DNA of 64,000 nt, taken from NCBI GenBank assembly GCA_017654935.2, contig CM065690.1:34436092-34500091 (forward strand). The letters are read 5' to 3'. The position numbers and the translations under genes were made by a program. This DNA is from Phymorhynchus buccinoides. Its lineage: Eukaryota; Mollusca; Gastropoda; Neogastropoda; Raphitomidae. This document shows positions 1 to 10,805 of this stretch, in pieces (position 1 is the stretch's first letter; each line of letters begins with the position of its first letter). The notes beneath the pieces are model-generated. The model worked only from the letters and a program-made list of their open reading frames with translations. It was not told where the DNA came from and searched no databases.

Positions 1-59
1 TTCCAATTATTTAAAAGAATGGAAACGTAGCCTACATAACATATTTTGGTAAGTAAATG

Positions 60-352
60 TGATGTTTTAAATGTTTCGTTGTTGATGTTGATGTATATAT
101 TGTACATAATATGCTATTCGCATATGTCCCCATCCTTTTTCCTGTTTTTGTGTGTGGAATATTTGCTTGTTTCTTTAATTAATTGTTTACTTGTATATTT
201 TCCTTTTCTTGTTCGCTACTTTGGAATGTTTAGTTCTTTATTTTTTCTTTATATCATTTTTTTATGGATGGCTTGTTGAAAAAAAGCATGTTTTGCTTAT
301 ACAATGTTCCCATCTGGAAATAAAATTTTGACTTGACTTGACTTGACTTGAC
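60..352 (+). repeat. AT-rich retroelement 3' end with (TTGAC)5 tail
   Basis: An AT-rich stretch ends in AATAAAATTTTGAC followed by five TTGAC units (328-352) and runs directly into a CA microsatellite. A short pentamer tail after an AATAAA-like signal is the usual 3' end of a LINE or SINE. No coding part is recognisable upstream, so the source family is not assigned. Confidence 0.5.
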
Positions 353-510
353 ACACACACACACACACACACACATAACTGTACCCCACCCGCACGCACG
401 CACACACATACATACACAGACAAATAGACAGACAGACACACATGCACGCACACATATATAAACACGCACGCATACATACACACGCACGTACGCACACACA
501 CACACTTGCG
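351..510. repeat. (CA)n-rich microsatellite block
   Basis: CA dinucleotides are interrupted by CGCA, ATAC and AGAC variants. With the following 180 bases the block is an inverted copy of about 40400-40640. Confidence 0.9.
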
Positions 511-690
511 CGCACTTGTGACTTATGAGCGCACACTGACATTGTTATTATATGATTATAGAATTGATTTGAAAACAGATAATTAGTCTTCATGTGACAA
601 AAGCTTGCTTGTGACAATAAATTGAACACATCTTTTCTCTTTTTTTCTCTCTTCTCTTGCTTCAATTTATTCTCTCTAGGACAGGCGCTA
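511..690. repeat. Unique-looking segment, inverted partner at about 40320-40480
   Basis: The stretch around the AAGCTTGCTTGTGACAAT motif reads on the opposite strand at 40340-40480, with the same order of landmarks: an AGAAAAGATGTG motif, then CACATGAAGACTAATTATC. No gene is seen in it. Confidence 0.7.
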
Positions 691-771
691 TTGAAATTGT
701 TTTTATATCATTATTTATTATTATGTGACAATCAGGCTAGTGCAATATTATTTCCTTCTTGTCTTAATTGA

Positions 772-833
772 ATGTGTGTGTGTGTGTGTGTGTGCGTGCG
801 TGTGCGTGTGCGTGTGCGTGTGTTCGTGCGTTC

Positions 834-900
<67 letters not shown>

Positions 901-929
901 CGTGCGTTCGCGCGCGCGTGCGTGCGCGC

Positions 930-996
<67 letters not shown>
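772..996. repeat. (TG)n microsatellite with CG-rich core
   Basis: TG repeats flank GCGCGC-rich tracts near 906-932. Alternating purine-pyrimidine DNA of this kind can adopt Z form. The equivalent array in copy 3 is at 42346-42707. Confidence 0.95.
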
Positions 997-999
<3 letters not shown>

Positions 1000-1253
1000 A
1001 GACGTACTTTGGTCAAATGTACTTTGCTACTTCCACTCTTAAGATTTGTTTTTACTTTAGAAATTGTTAAGAACACATTTACTTGATTTAAAAAATATAT
1101 AATAATTATGTATGTGATCCAAGGTGGAATTTAAGTTTTCAACATAACAAATTCTCCTCAAAGACATGGACAGTTCACAGTATATCCACATAATCACTGA
1201 TTAATAATTATTTATTTTTATTTAGAAACGCTAGTGCTATGCAAGAATGTTAA

Positions 1254-1496
1254 CCCTTTCAACACCAGCCATTTTTTTAGCATACAATTTCATTCAAACT
1301 TACCTGGGGATAGAAAAGAAGTAATCTGCAATTAAATACTGCGCATTCCTTTATAGCATGTATATTTAGGCCAGTCCTTATCCCCCAACATTAAGAACAA
1401 AGAGGCCATTAGGTAACAGCACGTGATTAATTGCCGTTTTGTGACATGGGTGTTAAATCACTGTGGTGCAAAACGGCTACTGTGGCGAAGAAAATG
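1254..1496. mobile_element. TTAA-flanked CCCTTTC MITE, copy in block 1
   Basis: The left end is TTAA (1250-1253) then CCCTTTCAAC. The right end is decayed to GAAGAAAATG, but the copies at 42949-43191 and 18359-18605 still end in GAAAGGG. A TTAA target with CCC...GGG ends is the piggyBac pattern. About 243 bp long, non-coding. The same family interrupts the transposase gene at 19949-20186. Confidence 0.7.
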
Positions 1497-1950
1497 ACAA
1501 CACTCAACAGTGCAGGACTGCTTGAAGTGCTTTCAACTATTTTTTGGAACCTTCTGAAAGCTAATCGAATTCTTAAAAATGTTATGGAGTTGTCAAGACA
1601 GTTCTGGAATTGTCGCACATTACGTTCACACATTGTTCTGATTGAGGTTTATGTTTTTTGTTATACTTGTATCCGCCATGCCCCAAGAGGGGTCAAAGGA
1701 TTACAATTTCTTGATTCTTGATTCTATCAGCTCTAAAATTGACTTATCTGCAGTATAGGTTTATGTTATCTGGAACATTTCATGAAATCAGAGATCGAAT
1801 ACAGACTAGCAATGGGGTCTCAAACTTCTATTATGGAAAGACCTTACTTTATCCTTCGTCGCTCCAGCTGGAGCATAAGGCGCCAACTCCCACTGCCCTC
1901 ATCTCCCATTAAGGAAAGAAGTGTAAATCAAACACCTTTCAGCTTGATTT

Positions 1951-1961
1951 TGATGATGATT

Positions 1962-1992
<31 letters not shown>

Positions 1993-2006
1993 CGATGATG
2001 ATGATA
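1951..2006. repeat. (GAT)n microsatellite
   Basis: Mostly uninterrupted GAT/ATG triplets. The equivalent tract is shorter in copy 3 (about 44104-44142) and is (ATC)n on the inverted copy 2. Confidence 0.95.
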
Positions 2007-2010
2007 ATGT

Positions 2011-2277
2011 GTGGCCACTGGGGAGGTAAGAATAGATGTGGGACAGCATGTCTTCATATCTCATCGGAGCTCAATGTTTGCATTGATGGTACATTGTTTA
2101 GTGCTCAGCGCTGCGACGCAATACAGTCAGTTACCTTCTGCTTTGCACAGCAACACATGGCACAAACACCTCAATTCAAATTATATCATGCAAACAACCC
2201 CCGCGGGGACACCGGGGGATCTTTCAGTACAAATTGTTCTCCAACCTGTTTTCATAAAGAAGCAAAATTAATGTAAA
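2011..2277 (+). repeat. Dispersed 267-bp repeat, copy 1
   Basis: It begins GCCACTGGGGAGGTAAG and ends near AAATTAATGTAAAATG. A second copy lies at 34139-34410 and the other receptor blocks lack it, so it is a discrete insertion. It contains a CCCCCGCGGGG palindrome near its 3' third. I see no tRNA-like promoter boxes and no coding potential, and I do not recognise the family. Confidence 0.65.
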
Positions 2278-2750
2278 ATGTTGTTGTTGTTGTTCCAATT
2301 GTGTGTGTTTTCGACATACAAAAGCCAGGACACATACAATAGAAAAGCACAACATAGGCACAGAGGACAAAAAGTTTGTTTTTCCTTTTAATCTATATAA
2401 ATGTAAGTCAAACACAAATTATGATACTATAAAACATGGTAAATAAATAAATGATCAATGATTTAGAAAATCGCTTACAGAAAAAATTCTTTTCTCGTGG
2501 TTCAACGAAAGAAATCGTAGGCTTAAGCCTATTGGTCAGGAATTTTTAAAAGGCAAGTAAATCGCCCGTTTCTTATAACCTGTTTCAGTTGTGTTTTCAG
2601 ATATCACGAATTACATAAGAACCACGCAGCTGACTCCCAGACACATTCTCCTTGTCTAGAAAACAAAACTCAATCATAAAAAAGTGTGTTGTCTAGGCGC
2701 GTGTGTTTCATTATTTTCCTGTACTCTCCAGATTTGAGTATACTAAAACA

Positions 2751-3908
2751 ATGTCAACCGAACCTTTCACACCGCCTTTCAGTAAAAATGACAGCGCGGG
2801 TACTGCTCGCACTAATGCATCAGAATACAGACAGAGCACTTGGCCAGGAGGTGCGTCGCTGGGTGAAGGGTGCATACGGGTCGTGTTCAGCGAGATGGAG
2901 TTCGTGCCCTGGGACAACCCGGACAACATCGTCAGTGCTGAGGTGGAGGCCATCGTTCGTCTGGTGCAGTACCACCTCTTCGTCCCGCTCTTTCTGATTG
3001 GCTGTCCAGCCAACGTCATCAACATGGCCGTCTTTTACAGACAGGGTTTGAAAGATCGCGTGAACTTGTGTCTCTTCGTCCTGACTCTCAGCGACGGGAT
3101 GTACTTGGTGGTGTTCATGTTCCCTATCGTAGAACAGCTGTACCTGCATTACACCACGCAAGAAAGATACGGTCCCATCATTATTTACATGAACAATTAC
3201 AACCTGAACGTTTTTGTGGCGTTTGGGTTTGTTTCTCCAGTTCTATCCGCCATCATCGCCACGGAGCGATGCCTGTGTGTGTTCAACCCGCTCAAGTTTC
3301 AACGCCTGCTGCGAACACGAACCATGGCTGTCATCATCATCAGCGTCTACGTCATCATCTTCCCTCTCTTCTTCATCGTGGCGTTCCGATACACCATCAA
3401 ATGCATCTACGATCCTACGTCCGGAGTGGTGGAGAACAATTACGTGGAAGGGGAATTCCACCGAGCCCATAAAGACTTTATCGATTAGTTGCAAATCGCG
3501 GTGTTCGGCACCGCTCTCCCAGGCTTTGTTCTACCCGTGGTGACGACGACCACCATTCTGACGACCGTGAAGCTTCGTCAGATCGTCACGTGGAGATCGG
3601 ACTCTTCCACCGTGACGGTGTCTGCCCGTGAAGTGGCCTTGACCAAGATGCTGGTGGGGAACTCCATCCTGTTCATCGTCTGCTTCTCCCCTGACGTCAT
3701 TCAACATTTCGTCAGGTTCTTCGTGCCCGAAATGAAGTCCGGGGGCCGCTACCACAACTTCTACCTCTCTGTGCTGTGGATTGGTGACATCTTCACCTTC
3801 TTCAACGCCACCCTCAACATCTTCGTCTACTACACCATGGGATCACGCTACAGGCAGACGTTCTGGGCACTGTTCGGCAAAAATGTTCAAGAGGGAAAAA
3901 CGGGTTAG
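2751..3908 (+). pseudogene. Intronless class A-like 7TM receptor, copy 1, broken by one TAG
   Basis: One reading frame encodes a 385-residue seven-helix receptor of the rhodopsin superfamily, interrupted only by TAG at 3486-3488 (codon 246). Both paralogues have CAG (Gln) there, so this is a single C-to-T change. I start it at ATG 2751, giving MSTEPF, because that Met is shared by all three copies while the upstream 16-codon extension is altered in copy 3. Features match copy 3: TM2 LSDGMY, ERC at the end of TM3 in place of DRY, CFSPD in TM6, and NATLNIFVYY in place of NPxxY. The stop falls in extracellular loop 2, so a product would lack TM5-7. Readthrough or a sequencing error cannot be excluded. 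Confidence 0.9.
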
Positions 3909-3930
3909 ACGCACAGCATAATTATATTAA

Positions 3931-4215
3931 GGGCACTGTTCGGTAGAAACGTTCAAGCTGGAAAAAAACCAAAAACGATTTAGACTTACGAAAGACATTG
4001 TGGGCACTGTTCGGTATAAATATTAAAAAGATAGAAAAACGGTTTAGATGAAAACAAAAAACTGCTATAACACAGTCATATCAAACAATTATTTGGGCAC
4101 TCTTTGGTAGAAAAGTTCCAACTGAAAAAGTAAAACATTTTAGACACACGAGAGCTAATCTGGGCACTGGTAGGTAGAAATATTCAAACGGGGAAACACG
4201 CTTAGACACAAGAAA
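3931..4215 (+). repeat. Tandem array of decayed copies of the receptor's last codons
   Basis: The coding end of the receptor begins at TGGGCACTGTTCGG (3864) and stops at TTAGAC. Downstream the same pattern, GGGCACTGTTCGGTA, then a TTCAA-like stretch, then AAAA, then TTTAGAC, recurs with starts at 3931, 4001, 4094 and 4161 (spacings 67-93 bp). The units carry substitutions and no open frame. The same array follows the receptor in the other two blocks. Confidence 0.8.
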
Positions 4216-4260
4216 GGTAGCTATGGCGTACAAAACATGTCAAAGACTCGATGCAAAAAC

Positions 4261-4284
4261 TCGATACTTTTCGAAAAGTATCGA
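4261..4284. other. 24-nt perfect palindrome
   Basis: TCGATACTTTTC is followed directly by its exact reverse complement. Related, slightly mutated versions sit at the same place in block 2 (about 15768-15790) and block 3 (about 46258-46285). A second, 16-nt palindrome centred on GATCGATC lies at 4933-4948. Confidence 0.85.
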
Positions 4285-4307
4285 TACAAAACTACGGGGA
4301 CGTCCCG

Positions 4308-4386
4308 ATTGGCCCTTTCCCATTTAGCACTTTCATTTTTGGCCCTTTCCCATTTGGCCCTTTCATTTTTGGCCCTTTGTGAAATG
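4308..4386 (+). repeat. GGCCCTTT minisatellite
   Basis: Short units of GGCCCTTT followed by CCCATTT or CATTTTT repeat about five times. The inverted copy at 15590-15745 has more units and copy 3 (46308-46335) fewer, so the unit number varies between paralogues. Confidence 0.85.
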
Positions 4387-4521
4387 GAGAAAAAAACGGG
4401 AGTGTCATTTTACCCTTTTACTATTTTGCAAAAAAACGCTCTCTTTCTCTCTCCTTCCCTCTAGCTCTCTTTCTCTCTGTTGTTGTATTGCAACACAGAG
4501 ACACGCACGCGCACATACACT

Positions 4522-4524
<3 letters not shown>

Positions 4525-4603
<79 letters not shown>

Positions 4604-4706
4604 CCCTCACGCACGCACACTCACACACATGCACACACGCACGCACGCATACACACACACACGCGCGCGCGCTCGGACGCACGCACGCACACACACACAC
4701 ACACAT
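4525..4706. repeat. (CA)n microsatellite
   Basis: About 75 bases of pure CA followed by CGCA and CACT variants. Confidence 0.98.
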
Positions 4707-5529
4707 TTACAAATATACGTGGGGCTTACATGCTTCTGCCTATCCCCTCCCAAACACCCAACGACAAGAGGTTATGAACTTGAGTGAGAAAAGGGCGAAA
4801 TGGAACTCCTTGCCAAAGGGAACTCACGTGAGGAGGCATATGGCATACATCAAAGAAATGGCGAGATGGGATAGGGCCAATCGGGACCTACCCAAAACTA
4901 CGCTCATTTCCAAATGGAACAATCCGTTTAAGAAAGGATCGATCCTTTTCGCGAAGGGATCGCTACTTTGTGAAAAGGATCGCGCACTTTCAAAAAGGGT
5001 CGATTCTTACCGTAATTTACGAAAAATATGGATCCATTTTGAGTGAATGTATCCATATTTTGAATCGAAACGCGCATGAACTCTAACCTACGAGTCACAT
5101 AAACAAAAATAATGCTCGGATATGAAACGAAACGGAACTCGAAACGAAGTCAAATGCTTTAACATGACTTGGCATGAAATACTTCTTGATTATGTTTAAC
5201 ACTCTTCTTGTTGCTCCCTCCACTATTCTGTCCGTTGATTTGCTTCCCACCAACTATAGATCGGAAGCCACCCAATACCAATCAATCAATTAATCATTTA
5301 TTAAAACAAGGAAATTTGTCTTGCAATCGATCAATACAAAAAACAAAAACACAATAAAATGCAATAAATGCGAACACCCTAATAGGGGTGTCTGTACACG
5401 TGAGCACCCCCACCCCCACCACGGCAACAGAGCGACAGGCCAGTCACAATGTAACTTGCCCATCACCGTGCCATCATGCGAAAGAGTGAAAAATGCCCAC
5501 ATGCACAGAGACCCCAACATATTAAACAT

Positions 5530-5535
<6 letters not shown>
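4707..5535. other. Non-coding 3' flank of receptor block 1 and beyond
   Basis: 4707-5280 is shared with block 3 and includes inverted repeats built on AAGGATCGATCC. 5280-5535 holds an AT-rich ATCAATCAATTAATCATTTA stretch resembling a retroelement tail on the minus strand. No gene is seen. Confidence 0.6.
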
Positions 5536-5567
<32 letters not shown>

Positions 5568-5584
5568 GCACACACACACACATC
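5536..5584. repeat. (CA)n microsatellite truncating the MULE relic
   Basis: The array lies about 40 bases beyond the last recognisable transposase exon on the minus strand. The third part of the catalytic domain is absent past it. Confidence 0.9.
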
Positions 5585-5627
5585 ACTCTGATTCCGGCTC
5601 AGTCCTGGGCCTCACCGCCGCTCTCAC

Positions 5628-5955
5628 CGCCGAGGCACAGGCGTTTATCAAAGCACGTTCGTAATCTGACATCACATGTGTGATTGTCAATGATTGTGCG
5701 AGCATGTTCTTTACATATGTCAAGCAATCTTTGTACAACGTTTCACGTCGATTTGTAAGTAGGATGAAAAAAATCGGAAACGTGTGTCCCCTGTACTCTA
5801 AATGTATCGAAAGCAGCGACTCAAACAGGCCAGGTGTGACATAGAAAGTTCCGTCAACGAAAAGAGGTCCATGATAATCGCTGAAAAATCTTAGAGTTTC
5901 TCTTCTGCTGTCGGCAAACATGATCCCGCATCCTCCGTCTGCATCCACCGTGTGT
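5628..5955 (-). pseudogene. MULE relic exon 3: first part of the DDE domain
   Basis: Encodes FVDGTFYVTPGLFESLLSIH, GHTFPIFFILL and VMSDYERA. FVDGTF carries the first and SDYE the second catalytic Asp of MULE transposases. The family normally continues to a glutamate near a CxxH-rich region, which is missing here. A GTGAGA donor at 5627-5622 could end the exon, but no following exon is recognisable to the left. Confidence 0.8.
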
Positions 5956-6033
5956 CTGGGAAAAAAAGAGTAAGGAATAAGTAAAAGCGATATGTCGAAA
6001 TAACCATTGTGCCAGGTCCCACCTAAACATTTG

Positions 6034-6104
6034 TAGGTAGTTAGGTAGGTAGGTAGGTAGGTACGGTAGGTACGGTAGGTACGGTAGGTAGGTAGGTAGG
6101 TATG
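6034..6104. repeat. (TAGG)n microsatellite
   Basis: TAGG tetramers with TACGG variants, inside the second intron of the MULE relic. Confidence 0.95.
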
Positions 6105-6167
6105 TACACAGGTGGGCTCATGCCTACATCACATCCAAGAAAATATCCAGCTGTAAGGAAACAACCC

Positions 6168-6170
<3 letters not shown>

Positions 6171-6250
<80 letters not shown>
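6171..6250. repeat. (GA)n microsatellite
   Basis: Two uninterrupted GA tracts separated by one GG. Confidence 0.98.
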
Positions 6251-6253
<3 letters not shown>

Positions 6254-6350
6254 CCCGAAGCGTTAAACAGTACTGTTATAAGTGTTTGAACATGTTTCTA
6301 GAACACGACTGTGTAATATTGTAAATTACAAATACTTGCACGCACAAGGA

Positions 6351-6351
<1 letters not shown>

Positions 6352-6441
<90 letters not shown>

Positions 6442-6450
6442 GCGCGCGCG
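6352..6450. repeat. (CA)n then (CG)12 microsatellite
   Basis: CA repeats pass directly into a pure CG run at about 6427-6450, a strong Z-DNA candidate. Confidence 0.97.
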
Positions 6451-6532
6451 ATATTAAAAAAGAAACAACACGAGGCAGTAAGGTTCGGAGCAAGTAATAT
6501 GTAAATGAGAATGAGAGATAGTGGGGAGGAGG

Positions 6533-6620
<88 letters not shown>

Positions 6621-6642
6621 GAGACAGAGAGAGAGAGAGAGT
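6533..6642. repeat. (GA)n microsatellite
   Basis: A long GA tract with rare TA and CA interruptions. Confidence 0.98.
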
Positions 6643-6757
6643 GAGAACAGTATGCTTGGATACAGAGTTCCTATTACAGTGTTGTTGTCGTTTTAAACAT
6701 TTATGGACAATGTTGCATAACTGTAGTTATCACAAATTTGCAATATAAAAGTAATTG

Positions 6758-6758
<1 letters not shown>

Positions 6759-6788
<30 letters not shown>

Positions 6789-6793
6789 TGTAT
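6759..6793. repeat. (GTAT)n microsatellite
   Basis: Eight or so TATG units next to the 3' splice junction region of MULE exon 2. Confidence 0.95.
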
Positions 6794-6833
6794 ATGCATA
6801 TGCATAGTTTGTGTTCAGATCGATTGCACTTAC

Positions 6834-7068
6834 ATATAATTGATGCTGAAAGGTTGCGTGGTAGAATCTGCGTCAATCAGAATCTGCGCTACTTCCTGGG
6901 GAGTTCTTGGCAGGGGAGGATATTTTGTTCTTCGCCGCTTGCTCAGGGTACTTTCTATGCTTCGGAAGGAACACCGGCCCAGAACACCTTCTTCTTGAAC
7001 TGTCGTGTTGTAGATTTCTCGAAGTGACGATGCCGACTCTGCTGCCTTTCTTTTCATGCTTGCTTTAG
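6834..7068 (-). pseudogene. MULE relic exon 2: inter-domain region
   Basis: Open across 235 bases. SIESTLSKRRRTKYPPLP is the usual link between FLYWCH and the DDE core, where animal MULEs have a Lxx-RRRxxxPPLP motif. Acceptor CAG at 7071-7069 and donor GTAAGT at 6833-6828. It joins exon 3 in phase 2. Confidence 0.75.
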
Positions 7069-7205
7069 CTGAAAAGAACGTCATAAACCCAATTGTTAAT
7101 CGTTGTTCCTCAAAGTGTACAACTGTAAAATCAATAATTGTTGGTGGTCCCAATGTTTCAGACAATATTTTTGATCACTATTGTAAGCATTTCATTGTTA
7201 GTCAC

Positions 7206-7448
<243 letters not shown>

Positions 7449-7822
7449 CATGTGTCAATGTCCCCTGTCTCACCCAATGTCAAATTTTTTTTACAAAATC
7501 ATTTTCTTTTCAAAACATGTTTTACTGTATCCTTCCAAGTATAAAAACACCAATAAAACTAAATCTGAAGCAATGGGTCATTGTTCGTGTGGAAATGGGT
7601 TAAAGCACGTTTGAAGAAAATTGGTTGAGAGACAGCTGAGTTATTAGACCTTTTTTGTTTTTCAGACACACAGACTCACAGACAAACAGGTATCCACCTG
7701 TAAAATTTCATATTACGTAATCAGTGACTGGGACTGCGAAAGGCAGCCACACCCCGGCTTCGGGGCACTAAATAGTATATTAGTTAATGTGCCTTGAAGA
7801 ACTCGAAAATTAGTAAACATAC

Positions 7823-8048
7823 CTCTTAGAACCTGAAAGTGGTGGTCCGAGAGTGGCGGATGGGTATGATTTCCACGGCGATGAAGGACATGATTTGCTG
7901 CCACAGCTTTGGCTGGGCACCCAGCCTGTGTGCATTGTAGGTATCATTTACCATCTGGAGTGCACTTGGTTTTCTTGTATTTGTAGTTTTCACTTTCAAA
8001 CAAGATGGAGCGTTTTCGAGATCCTTCAATTGGCCGGTATTCTGCCAT
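7823..8048 (-). pseudogene. MULE relic exon 1: FLYWCH zinc finger with internal TGA
   Basis: ATG at 8048 opens a frame with FESENYKYKKTKC, then TGA at 7946-7944, then YLQCTQAGCPAKAVA and HRRGNHTHPPL. The C-x4/5-C and H-x-H spacing after a Y-x-Y-x-K motif is that of a FLYWCH domain, a DNA-binding zinc finger. The stop sits at the conserved Trp of the domain (TGG to TGA). 226 bases, ending in phase 1 before GTATGT. Confidence 0.8.
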
Positions 8049-8254
8049 TGTTGTATACAAAAATGTTACCGACACCTTCGCTGTGTTATGATGGACTCAC
8101 TATTTCCTCATTACTCCTTTGCACGAATGAATGTTTTCTTTCACTGACGAAATCGGAATTCCAGCTCCTCTGCCAAGGAAGAACCGCAAATTTGACGGTT
8201 TGATGTCTAGGCAACCAGAGCAAAGCGAGTGTTGTGGTCTCTGTAAAGGGTGTT

Positions 8255-8309
8255 TTTCTGTGTGTGTGCGGGTGTGTGTGCGTGTGCGTGTGCGCGCGCG
8301 CGCGCGCGC

Positions 8310-8354
<45 letters not shown>
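8255..8354. repeat. (TG)n/(CG)n microsatellite
   Basis: A pure CG run of over 30 bases (about 8292-8324) lies between TG tracts. Confidence 0.97.
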
Positions 8355-8355
<1 letters not shown>

Positions 8356-8357
<2 letters not shown>

Positions 8358-8930
8358 CCACAGTCAGATTCAGCGTTGACCTACAGTGTACATTCGGTGT
8401 TAGGCTATACCGTAGATTTGGTATTAGGCGACAGTGTAGATTCAGTGATAGGCTACACTGTAGATTCGGTGTTAGGCTACACTGTATACTTTCGGTCTTA
8501 GGCTACACTGTACATTCGGTGTTAGGCTGCAACGTAGATTCGGTGTTAGGCTACACTGTATATTTTCGGTCTTAGGCTGCAATGTATATTCGGTGTTAGG
8601 CTTCAACGTAGATTCGGTGTTGGGCGACACCGTACATTTTCGGTGTTGGGCTACGTTGTCTATTCGGTGTTAGGCTGCAACGTAGATTCGGTGTTAGGCT
8701 ACACTGTATATTTTCGGTCTTAGGCTGCAATGTATATTCGGTGTTAGGCTTCAACGTAGATTCGGTGTTGGGCGACTCCGTATATTTTTGGTGTTGGTCT
8801 ACGTTGTCTATTCGGTGTTAGGCTACATCGTATATTTAGTGTGGAAATTCGGTGTTGGGCGACAGTGTATTATATTTCCCTCAAATGTTTTTGGTGTTAG
8901 GCGACGATGTGTATTCGGTGTTATTCCTGT
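8356..8930. repeat. About 30-bp minisatellite with higher-order structure
   Basis: Monomers of the form TAGGCTACACTGTAGATTCGG plus TGT repeat about 18 times. A block of five diverged monomers that starts GGCTGCAACGTAGATT recurs at 8525 and 8673, a higher-order period of 148 bp. Non-coding. Confidence 0.9.
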
Positions 8931-9590
8931 CACCCGACGAGAGGTGTAACTCACCAGAAGAAACAGTGAACTGTAGAGGATATAAAAAATATATGCATGA
9001 CATAATTTGGTATTTGGTATATTCTAGTCACAGAAACTTATCTCTGTGAAATTCGGGCTGCTCTCCTCCGAAGAGCGCGTCGACGCAAGTGCAGCGCCTA
9101 CCCATTTAATTTGTTGTTGTTGGTAGGCCTACTAAACTCTTGACTCAAGACCATCAAAGAGAAACCCGTGCAATGAGGTTTTCCTTCGAGAGCATTGCCA
9201 GATACGCAGTGCGTGGTAGGGACCGAAATCCCCAAGACAACAGAGAGCCTTTTTTCAACGTTTCTTCAATGAGACTCAGGAAACTACCAGTTAACCTGTG
9301 GAATCGTACTGTACGCATTAAAGGCTCAATGGTTAAAAAAGTATGTTATTCAAGATTACTCATCCTCCATCATCCTCGTCTGTATCTTTCTCTCTCTGCC
9401 CCCCGCCCCCCTCTCCCTCTCTCCGCTTTGCAATACTGCATGCTTCTAAAGTGAGCACATTGCTTCTTGGGATTTTTATTGTGCTTCTTGTTGAAAGTTT
9501 TCAACAAGGGAGCAAATAAAAAACCTAAAAAGCTTATCAATTCATGAAAAACAAATAGTAGCTTCATGGTATCAATGCTTACTGACTAGC
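8931..9590. other. No gene seen
   Basis: Contains GCTGCTCTCCTCCGAAGAGC (about 9057-9076) within a stretch that looks like a dispersed repeat, and a C-rich tract near 9400. Short open frames here have no recognisable domain. Confidence 0.5.
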
Positions 9591-9599
9591 GTACAACAG

Positions 9600-10160
<561 letters not shown>

Positions 10161-10483
10161 AACACAGAAGGGGTCACAAGGTTGACAGAATGATAATGGG
10201 GAAGGAGACACTCAATATACAAACAGAAGGACAGAAAAGACACACACATAGCCGCTATCTACTTTTCTCTCTCGAGTCCTTGTTGTCAGATGCAGTTGCA
10301 AACTTGGAATACGAACACATTGTGGCAATGCAAAAGACACCACAGCTCTTCCCCCCATCTCCAGCACTAACCTATATGCATGTCTCCATCGCCCCCCTAC
10401 TCTCCTCTTCCCCTTCGTATGTCACACACGCACACGAAGTAAGCTTACAATTGGATTAGCTTCAGTACGATGTGCAGCTATTC

Positions 10484-10760
10484 TTAGCATTGTCTTTGCA
10501 TACAAGCGTAGCAGCTGGGAACGATATTGTAGAACACATCTTCTGTAAGAACAGGAGTACATTCCCTATCCGTATGTACGTGTTTATGTGTGTCAGTATG
10601 TGACCAAAATGTGTTCCATTTCATAGCACCATAATCACGGAACTCGTCGTAACGAAACGTGCTTGGGCTTAGACCTTGCTGTTGCACGCAGCACGAATAA
10701 AAGTTAGGTTTACCGTTCGCTCGGCTACAAAGAGCACATGTGAGACGAACCATCAACCAA
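10484..10760 (-). pseudogene. Unrecognised coding-like fragment
   Basis: The minus strand is open through LTCALCSRANGKPNFYSC and GLSPSTFRYDEFRDYGAMK to a TAA at 10484. Composition is protein-like, with Cys pairs and aromatic residues, unlike the simple repeats around it, and a TTTGTAG possible acceptor lies within it. I do not recognise a family. It may belong to the element at 10806-11907 or be an exon of a different gene. Confidence 0.4.
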
Positions 10761-10805
10761 CCACCACAACCATCAATGCGCAGTTGAAAGAGAGAGAGGG
10801 AGAGA

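Larger units (their letters stand above)
690..5280 (+). repeat. Receptor segmental duplication, copy 1
   Basis: This block shares landmarks in order with 42230-47605 (same strand) and with 15160-18780 (opposite strand): a TTAA-flanked MITE, a stretch ending in a GAT or ATC microsatellite, the receptor gene, the decayed C-terminal tandem array, a palindrome, a GGCCCTTT minisatellite and a long CA array. It differs from the other copies by a 267-bp repeat insertion at 2011-2277. Confidence 0.85.

Noticed and set aside
6034..6104. Telomeric repeat
   Set aside because: Unit is TAGG, not TTAGGG; an ordinary microsatellite.
8356..8930. CRISPR-like array
   Set aside because: No unique spacers of constant length; monomers diverge throughout and the genome is eukaryotic.
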